Source: Akkermansiaceae bacterium
GTDB lineage: Bacteria > Verrucomicrobiota > Verrucomicrobiia > Verrucomicrobiales > Akkermansiaceae
Assembly (NCBI GenBank): GCA_021733795.1
Contig: JAIPKB010000045.1
Location: 1 to 32,070, forward strand
Reading direction: 5' to 3'
Length of the DNA: 32,070 nt
Each line of letters starts with the position of its first letter. Position 1 is the first letter of the stretch. The notes below the pieces were generated by a model that saw only the letters and a program-made list of their open reading frames with translations, was not told the origin of the DNA and ran no database searches. Shown here piece after piece: positions 23,624 through 29,267 of the stretch. The position numbers and the translations under genes are program-made.

Positions 23624-25129
23624 ATGAACCATTCCCCCGAGCAAATGAAACGATCAAACGCCCCACTGGTCCTCGTCACCGGCGCCACCGGATACATTGG
23701 CGGCCGGCTCGTCCCCCGCTTGCTGGAAGCTGGCTTCCGCGTGCGCTGTCTGGTGCGGGACGCCTCGCGGTTGCAGGGCCGGGGGTGGCGTGACGAGGTC
23801 GAACTGACCGAGGGCGACGTGCTGCGGCCGGACTCGCTCACGGCGGCGATGGACGGTGCGGTGGCGGCCTACTACCTCGTGCACAGCCTCGGGGCGGGCG
23901 CTGACTTTTCCGAACGCGACGTGCAGGCCGCCCGCAATTTCGGAGTGGCGGCGAAAGCCGCCGGAGTCGGCCGGATCATTTACCTCGGTGGGCTGGGCGA
24001 TCCGGCGACGGAACTCTCCGCGCATTTGCGCTCGCGGCAGCAGACAGGGGAGACGTTGCGGGAGAGCGGTCTCTCAGTCACCGAGTTCCGCGCCGGGGTG
24101 ATCGTGGGCTCGGGCAGCCTGTCCTTTGAAATGATCCGTTATCTCACCGAGCGGGTGCCGGTGATGATTTGCCCGCGCTGGGTGTACACGCGCATCCAGC
24201 CGATCGCCGTCCGCAACGTGCTGGACTACCTGGTGGAGGCCTTGCGGGTGTCCGAAAGCGCCGGCCAGATCATCGAAATCGGCGGGGCCGACGTCATCAC
24301 CTACGGCGAAATGCTCACCTTCTACGCCGAAGTCCGCGGCCTCCGGCGCTGGCTGGTGCCGGTGCCCGTGCTGACGCCCAAGCTGTCCTCGTACTGGGTC
24401 CACTTCGTCACGCCGATCCCGGCGGCCATCGCCCGGCCCCTCATCGCCGGCTTGCGCAATGAAATCATCGTCCGCGATGACCTCGCACACCGGCTTTTTC
24501 CCGCAATCCAACCGCTGGACTATCGAACGTCGGTCAAACTCGCGCTGGATAAGCTCGACGCCCACGCGGTTGAGACCGCCTGGTGCGACGCCCTCTCGAC
24601 CAGCCAGCGCGACGTTCCCCCCGTCACACTCACCACCCATGAGGGCATGATCATCGAGCAGCGGCAGATGGTCGTTGATGCGCCTGCGGACGCGATTTTC
24701 CGCGCCTTCACCGGCCTCGGCGGGGCACGTGGGTGGCTGTATCTGAATTGGACCTGGCGGCTCCGCGGGGCGCTCGACCGCCTGTGCGGCGGCGTGGGCT
24801 TGCGGCGCGGCCGGCGCGATGCCGATGACATCGGGGTGGGCGAGGCGCTCGACTTCTGGCGCGTCGAGGCGACCGAACCCGGCCGCCTGCTGCGGTTGCG
24901 GGCGGAGATGAAGGTGCCGGGCAAGGCGTGGCTGCAATTCGAGGTCAATCTGCCGGAGGCCGGTTCACACCCGGTTCTCACGCAGACCGCGTTCTTCGCG
25001 CCGAAAGGCCTCTCCGGCCTCGCCTATTGGTACCTTCTCTATCCGCTTCACGGCATGATCTTCGGCGGCATGATCCGGCGGCTTGGCGAGCTGGCCCTGG
25101 AGGGATCATCGGCAGCCCCCCCCCGGTAA
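23624..25129 (+). CDS. SDR-family NAD(P)-binding oxidoreductase with C-terminal DUF2867
   Basis: A 501-residue protein. The N-terminal part (about 14-320) is an atypical short-chain dehydrogenase of the NmrA/YbjT type: nucleotide-binding loop T19-G-A-T-G-Y-I-G26, then VRCLVRDASRL for cofactor choice, YYLVHSLG and RIIYLGGLGD. The usual Y-x-x-x-K pair is not obvious. From about 345 a polyketide-cyclase-like DUF2867 domain follows (MVVDAPADAIFRAFTGLGG, then GWLYLNWTWRLRGALDRLCG and TQTAFFAPKGLSGLAYWYLL). This fusion is a well-known conserved arrangement of unknown substrate. ATG 23624 is used; an internal ATG at 23645 is an alternative. It ends convergently with a small gene on the other strand. 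Confidence 0.9.
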   Translation: MNHSPEQMKRSNAPLVLVTGATGYIGGRLVPRLLEAGFRVRCLVRDASRLQGRGWRDEVELTEGDVLRPDSLTAAMDGAVAAYYLVHSLGAGADFSERDVQAARNFGVAAKAAGVGRIIYLGGLGDPATELSAHLRSRQQTGETLRESGLSVTEFRAGVIVGSGSLSFEMIRYLTERVPVMICPRWVYTRIQPIAVRNVLDYLVEALRVSESAGQIIEIGGADVITYGEMLTFYAEVRGLRRWLVPVPVLTPKLSSYWVHFVTPIPAAIARPLIAGLRNEIIVRDDLAHRLFPAIQPLDYRTSVKLALDKLDAHAVETAWCDALSTSQRDVPPVTLTTHEGMIIEQRQMVVDAPADAIFRAFTGLGGARGWLYLNWTWRLRGALDRLCGGVGLRRGRRDADDIGVGEALDFWRVEATEPGRLLRLRAEMKVPGKAWLQFEVNLPEAGSHPVLTQTAFFAPKGLSGLAYWYLLYPLHGMIFGGMIRRLGELALEGSSAAPPR

Positions 25130-25141
25130 AGGTGGCGGGTG

Positions 25142-25248
25142 TCGGTGTTTCGGTGTTTCGGTAGGTCAGTGTTTCGGTCAGAGAGAAAGGGCCAGTCGCT
25201 ACGCACCGATGCTTTCGCTCTGCTCCCACCGAAACACCGAAACATCGG
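25142..25248. repeat. Inverted repeat built from TGTTTCGGT units
   Basis: TGTTTCGGTGTTTCGGT at 25146-25162 pairs perfectly over 17 bases with 25228-25244. The 9-bp unit TGTTTCGGT occurs at 25146, 25154 and 25170. The element lies between the convergent SDR and small-ORF genes and could act as a two-way terminator or be a small mobile repeat. It is unrelated in sequence to the other inverted-repeat elements here. Confidence 0.7.
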
Positions 25249-25299
25249 CCCTGCCGCCCATTTCTCCAGCTCGCACGCGCACAGGTATTCCTCTTTCCT

Positions 25300-25554
25300 C
25301 TAAAACAGCACCAGCTCGCCGTGCGCCATCACCGCCAGTTGCGGCACGCGGAAATCAAGGCCGCGTTCCGAGGGGGATTGGAACACCGTCACCGCCTTCG
25401 TCCGGCTGGCCACGCCCGCCTGCTCGATGAGTTCCTTCCACGCCTCCCAAATCACGCTGCCCTTGAGCGTCTCGGTTTCCTCGGCGGTGAAGCGCGGTGA
25501 GAAATCAGGCCACCGGCCAACCGGTTTTCGGGTCAAGCGGATCGAGCTTTTCAT
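25300..25554 (-). CDS. Small conserved-looking protein overlapping nhaR-like gene
   Basis: An 84-residue protein starting MKSSIRLTRKPVGRWPDFSP, without signal peptide, membrane helix or a family I can name. It includes TLKGSVIWEAWKELIEQAGV and ends FRVPQLAVMAHGELVLF. Its ATG overlaps the stop of the LysR-type gene (ATGA), which strongly suggests that it is a real, translationally coupled gene. The start, coding character and overlap are the only evidence; its function is unknown. Confidence 0.6.
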   Translation of the reverse strand: MKSSIRLTRKPVGRWPDFSPRFTAEETETLKGSVIWEAWKELIEQAGVASRTKAVTVFQSPSERGLDFRVPQLAVMAHGELVLF

Positions 25555-26480
25555 TTCCCACTCGTCTTCTTCTTCCCGGGTCTCAGGCGCGCGGTGATCG
25601 CGCGAATGGCCGGATGGGTGAACCGACGCTCAGCCGTAATCGCGTAGAATTGGGTTTCGATCTCCTTGGTTCGGCCGAGCGCCACAAACCCATACCGCTC
25701 GATCGCCTCGGGCGCCACCACGGTGGGCACCACCATGAAGCCAAGTCCATCCGTGGCGGCGATTTTCGTCAGTGCCGCATCCTCAAACTCCGCCACCACC
25801 CGTGGCTGCACTCCGGCACTGCCAAACCATTTCTCCAAATCCCGCCTGAGGCTGCAGTTCTGGGTCGGCAGCAAGGCCGGTGCGCCATCGAGATTGCGCG
25901 GAAACCGGCCCTTGAGCTTCCTGGCAAGCCCGGGCATGGCGCAAAAGGTGATCTCCGAAGTTTCTAACAAGTGATTGAACACCTTGCCGGAGATTCCGGG
26001 GGACGCCGGCTCGTCCGACAGCACCAAGTCAAGGCGGTGGGTGTTGAGCTGAGATAGCAGGTCGGCCAGTTTGCCCTCGTGGCAGGTCAGTCGCACGACC
26101 GGTTGGTGGTCGAACACCGGGCGCAGGATGTCATAGCTCATGAGCTTCGGGAACGAATCCACAATCCCGACATGCAGCCGCAGCGAACGGACGCCGGGAG
26201 CCTGTTCCGAGCAGCCCAGAATCTCGGCTCCAAGGGCGAAAATCTCCTCCGCGTAGCCGTAGATCATCTGGCCGAACTCGGTCAAAGCCACCCCACGCCC
26301 GTGCGGCCGGAACAGGTCTCCGCCCAAGGCCACTTCGAGCAAGCCGATCTGGGTGCTCATCGACGGCTGCGAGATCCGGAGTTTCTCCGAAGCCTTGCGC
26401 AAGCTGCCTTCCCGGGCGACGGCCCAGAAATACCGGAGGTGGTGGTAGTTGAGAAACGCGGGGCCGTTCAAGTGTTCCAT
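25551..26480 (-). CDS. nhaR: LysR-type transcriptional regulator, NhaR-like
   Basis: A 309-residue regulator. The N-terminal winged helix-turn-helix (about 12-71) reads NYHHLRYFWAVAREGSLRKA, then LRISQPSMSTQIGLLE, which is close to NhaR, the activator of the Na+/H+ antiporter gene nhaA in enterobacteria. The C-terminal effector domain (about 95-300) includes LRLHVGIVDSFPKLMSYDIL and KIAATDGLGFMVVPTVV. No nhaA gene is in this window. It is divergent from the hibernation-factor gene with 96 bases between the start codons, so it may regulate that promoter or its own. The small coupled ORF downstream is its only operon partner here. The class is certain; the target is unknown. Confidence 0.9.
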   Translation of the reverse strand: MEHLNGPAFLNYHHLRYFWAVAREGSLRKASEKLRISQPSMSTQIGLLEVALGGDLFRPHGRGVALTEFGQMIYGYAEEIFALGAEILGCSEQAPGVRSLRLHVGIVDSFPKLMSYDILRPVFDHQPVVRLTCHEGKLADLLSQLNTHRLDLVLSDEPASPGISGKVFNHLLETSEITFCAMPGLARKLKGRFPRNLDGAPALLPTQNCSLRRDLEKWFGSAGVQPRVVAEFEDAALTKIAATDGLGFMVVPTVVAPEAIERYGFVALGRTKEIETQFYAITAERRFTHPAIRAITARLRPGKKKTSGK

Positions 26481-26576
26481 TTTCTCGAATAGTCTATTCG
26501 GATTTTCGTATTATGCAAATTGTTCTTCCGGCGGTAACCCTTGGCCGTGAAGCAGAACAACCCTTCCACCACCGCC

Positions 26577-26930
26577 ATGAAACTGACCCTGACCCACCGC
26601 AACCACGCTCCTTCCGCAACCATCGTCGGAATGATCGAGAAGGAACTCAAATCCCTGCAACCCGACCTCCAGATCGCCGAGGCGCGCGTCCACCTGGAGC
26701 GCAGTCTGACCGACAGCCCGCCATTCAGCGCGTCCTTCCACCTGGTGACTCCCGGGCCGGATGTGATCGTGCAGGCCACCGACCACACCCTGCGTGCCGC
26801 GTTGCTCAAGGCGTTCGAGGCGGCGCGGGACAAGATCGGCCACCGCAACCTCAAGCGCGCCCGGCGCCGTGAGGCGGCTCCCGCCATCGAGCTGACGCGC
26901 CGTCGGCCCGCCGGTGGCCAGCGCCGTTGA
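26577..26930 (+). CDS. hpf: Short-form ribosome hibernation-promoting factor (HPF/RaiA family)
   Basis: A 117-residue protein starting MKLTLTHRNHAPSATIVGMI, with the family's beta-alpha-beta-beta-beta-alpha pattern: EKELKSLQPDLQIAEARVHL, FSASFHLVTPGPDVIVQATD, then TLRAALLKAFEAARDKIGHR. The final 25 residues are Arg-rich (RARRREAAP, RRRPAGGQRR). It binds the ribosomal decoding region in stationary phase and blocks translation. The length fits the short HPF/RaiA form without the dimerising C-terminal domain. ATG 26577 is preferred to the TTG at 26541, which would add 12 non-conserved residues. It is followed by terC after 24 bases. Confidence 0.85.
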   Translation: MKLTLTHRNHAPSATIVGMIEKELKSLQPDLQIAEARVHLERSLTDSPPFSASFHLVTPGPDVIVQATDHTLRAALLKAFEAARDKIGHRNLKRARRREAAPAIELTRRRPAGGQRR

Positions 26931-26954
26931 CCCTGAACCAACCTCCATTGTCCC

Positions 26955-27893
26955 GTGACTGACAACTTGTGGTTCTGGATCGGCTTCAATGCCTTCGTTC
27001 TGGTGATGCTCGCCCTCGACCTGGGCGTGTTTCACCGGAAGGCCCATGTCGTGAGCATGAAAGAGGCGCTGTCGTGGACCGCCACCTGGATCACGCTCGC
27101 TCTCGTGTTCAACCTCGGCATTTGGTACTATCTGGGCCAGCAGAAGGCGCTCGAGTTTTTCACCGGGTATGTGATCGAGTACTCACTGAGCGTGGACAAT
27201 GTGTTTGTCTTCGCGCTGCTGTTCTCCTACTTCGCCGTGCCGCCGCTCTATCAGCACAAGGTGTTGTTCTGGGGCATCCTCGGCGCGCTGGTGATGCGGG
27301 CTGCCATGATCCTCCTCGGCGCGGTGCTGATCGCCAAGTTCGCGTGGATCATCTATGTCTTCGGCGCCTTCCTGGTCCTCACCGGCCTCAAGATGATCTT
27401 CAAGAAGGAGGAGGAGATCCACCCCGAGCGCAACCCGCTGGTACGCTGGTTCAAGAAACTCATGCCGGTCACCAGCGACTATCGCGGAGACCGCTTCTTC
27501 GTGAAGGAAAACGGCGTCCGCATGGCCACCCCGCTGTTCGTCGTGCTGCTGCTCGTCGAGTTCTCCGATCTCATCTTCGCGGTCGATTCGATTCCGGCGA
27601 TCTTCGCCGTCACCAAGGATCCGTTCATCGTTTATACGTCCAACGTGTTCGCCATTCTCGGCCTGCGCTCGCTCTACTTCGCGCTGGCCGGAGTGATGGA
27701 CAAGTTCCACTACCTCAAGATCGGCCTCGGCGTCGTGCTGACCTTCGTGGGCGTGAAGATGCTGCTGGCTCACTCGCCGTGGAAAATCGACACGCTGGCA
27801 TCGCTCGGAGTCATCGTGTTGGTGCTCGCCTCCTCGGTGGTGGCCTCATGGCTCTGGCCGAAAAAGCCGGCGGTGAAGGCTAACCCGCTTTGA
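26955..27893 (+). CDS. TerC/Alx-family integral membrane protein
   Basis: A 312-residue protein with about eight to nine membrane helices, starting with GTG 26955 (MTDNLWFWIGFNAFVLVM). Family hallmarks are D22 in LALDLGVFHRK, EYSLSVDNVFVFALLF, FGAFLVLTGLKMIFKKEEE and EFSDLIFAVDSIPAIFAV. Members Alx and MntX-like proteins export manganese or help load it into secreted enzymes, and TerC was first linked to tellurite resistance. No yybP-ykoY-type riboswitch fits upstream: only 24 bases separate it from hpf, so it is probably transcribed with that gene. Metal transport is inferred from the family. Confidence 0.92.
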   Translation: MTDNLWFWIGFNAFVLVMLALDLGVFHRKAHVVSMKEALSWTATWITLALVFNLGIWYYLGQQKALEFFTGYVIEYSLSVDNVFVFALLFSYFAVPPLYQHKVLFWGILGALVMRAAMILLGAVLIAKFAWIIYVFGAFLVLTGLKMIFKKEEEIHPERNPLVRWFKKLMPVTSDYRGDRFFVKENGVRMATPLFVVLLLVEFSDLIFAVDSIPAIFAVTKDPFIVYTSNVFAILGLRSLYFALAGVMDKFHYLKIGLGVVLTFVGVKMLLAHSPWKIDTLASLGVIVLVLASSVVASWLWPKKPAVKANPL

Positions 27894-28047
27894 TGGGTCA
27901 TGGCAGGCTGACGGCGAGTATGACTTGGGCAAGCTTGCCAAGCCGCCTGGCGTGACCCTCCCGCCGGCCGCTGCCGATGGCGGTGCCACTCTTGCCTCCT
28001 TCGTCGGCGACCCACTCTGCGGAAAACTCACCAACAACACCCCCTGA
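27894..28047 (+). pseudogene. Possible C-terminal remnant of an unknown gene before purK
   Basis: A frame without a start runs from 27892 to a TGA at 28045-28047, one base before the purK ATG. It has coding-like composition (ADGEYDLGKLAKPPGVTLPP, then SFVGDPLCGKLTNNTP). I recognise no family. Tight spacing to purK suggests the tail of a former upstream operon member whose front has been lost, but it could also be chance. Confidence 0.3.
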
Positions 28048-28048
28048 A

Positions 28049-28679
28049 ATGCACGAAACCTATGACGAGGACGCCCGCCTCATTGACCATCCGGCAACCG
28101 GCCCGCGGCTCGGCATCATCGGTGGCGGCCAGCTCGCCCGCATGACGACCATCGCCGCGCAGCAACTCGGCTGCGATGTGGTGGTCTTGGAAAACAACCG
28201 CCTGAGCCCCGCCGCCACCTTTGCCAGCCGCGCCATTATCGGCGATTGGAACACGGCGGAAGCGCTCCTCAAGCTGGCCTCGCAGGTGGACGTCATCACG
28301 CTTGAGAACGAATTTGTGGATGCCGCACTGCTCGCCGAACTCGAGCACGCGGGCCACTCGGTTTGGCCAAGCTCGCGCACGCTCGCACTCGTGCAGGACA
28401 AGTTTTCCCAAAAACAAGCGCTGCAAGCCGCCGGAGGGCCCATCCCGCGAATGCGCGCCACCGATGACCGGATCGCGCTGGATGCGGCCATCGCCGAACT
28501 CGGCCTGCCACTGGTTCTCAAGGACCGCCGCAACGCCTACGACGGCAAGGGCAACGCCACCATCCGGCAACTATCGGAAGTCGATGCGGCATGGGTGCGG
28601 CTCGGAGGGCACACCGGCAATCCGCTCTACGCGGAGGAATTCTGCGACTTCACCGCCGAACTCGCCATCATCAATAACC
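28049..28679 (+). pseudogene. purK: purK fragment (N5-carboxyaminoimidazole ribonucleotide synthase), 3' truncated
   Basis: The N-terminal 210 or so residues of PurK, which uses ATP and bicarbonate to carboxylate aminoimidazole ribonucleotide in purine synthesis. LGIIGGGQLARMTTIAAQQL is the nucleotide-binding start, ITLENEF and LVQDKFSQKQAL mark the middle, and LKDRRNAYDGKGNATIR and LYAEEFCDFTAEL belong to the ATP-grasp domain. The family length is about 370-400 residues. Similarity ends at about 28675, where the DNA becomes the start of sbtA; the remaining frame to 28771 is read-through. The active-site half of the ATP-grasp fold is absent, so the product cannot be functional. Another purK or a PurK-independent route is needed for purine synthesis. 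Confidence 0.75.
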
Positions 28680-28832
28680 ATGGAACTACTCGACGCCATC
28701 CGCGCCAACCTGCTTTCGCCCGCGGTGCTCTTCTTTGTGCTCGGCCTCATCGCCGCGCTTACCAAAAGTGACCTTAAATTCCCCGAGCCGCTGTATGTGG
28801 GGATGACGATTTACCTGCTGGTGGCCATCGGC
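28680..28832 (+). pseudogene. sbtA: sbtA fragment (sodium-dependent bicarbonate transporter), first 51 codons
   Basis: Starting at ATG 28680, MELLDAIRANLLSPAVLFFV and LGLIAALTKSDLKFPEPLYV are typical of the SbtA N-terminus, including its first membrane helix and the start of the second (IYLLVAIG). Intact SbtA has about 300 residues or more with ten helices. All the rest is missing, and the frame continues directly into sbtB. It cannot be a transporter. Confidence 0.7.
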
Positions 28833-29267
28833 ATGAATACCACCCCGATGAAACTCGTCACCATTGTCTGCGAAGCCTATGCCTTGGAAGCTGTGAAGAA
28901 GTTGTTGCGCGATGTTGGCGCACGCGGCTGGACCCATTTTGCGGTTGAGGGCGCCGGTGCGGGCGGTGAGCGCGGCGGCGAGATCAAGGAGTTTGCCAAC
29001 GTGCAGATCGAAGTCGTGCTCCAGCCTGCGGCAGCACAGGCCTTGCTCGAACGCCTGGACCGCGAACTCTTCCCACACTACTGCATGATCGCCTTTGAAG
29101 GCGACGTGGCGGTGATCCGCTCCCCAAAGAGGAATTCCCTGCCGGAGGGTCACGGCGGAACGGGGACTTTCACTCCAGGGCGAGCCGCAGCAGCAGGTCG
29201 TCGCTGTCCACCTGGTCGCCTTTTTTCACGAGCACCTCGGCGACGGTGCCATCGGCATTGGCACTGA
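28680..29267 (+). CDS. sbtB: SbtB-like PII protein, fused in frame behind an SbtA fragment
   Basis: A 195-residue frame. Residues 1-51 are the SbtA stub. From M52 (ATG 28833; ATG 28848 is an alternative) it reads MKLVTIVCEAYALEAVKKLL, then GARGWTHFAVEGAGAGGERG, EIKEFANVQIEVVLQP and ELFPHYCMIAFEGDVAVI, a complete PII-fold domain of the SbtB type. SbtB binds adenyl nucleotides and controls the bicarbonate transporter SbtA; the two are normally separate adjacent genes. Because sbtB's own start codons are kept, a normal SbtB may still be made, or the fusion could be membrane-tethered. After SPKRN the frame runs on about 45 residues and overlaps the 3' end of the convergent pyruvate carboxylase gene by 98 bases, so its natural stop seems lost. 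Confidence 0.72.
   Translation: MELLDAIRANLLSPAVLFFVLGLIAALTKSDLKFPEPLYVGMTIYLLVAIGMNTTPMKLVTIVCEAYALEAVKKLLRDVGARGWTHFAVEGAGAGGERGGEIKEFANVQIEVVLQPAAAQALLERLDRELFPHYCMIAFEGDVAVIRSPKRNSLPEGHGGTGTFTPGRAAAAGRRCPPGRLFSRAPRRRCHRHWH

Noticed and set aside
26931-26954. yybP-ykoY manganese riboswitch before terC
   Set aside because: Only 24 bases separate hpf from terC, far too short for the riboswitch.
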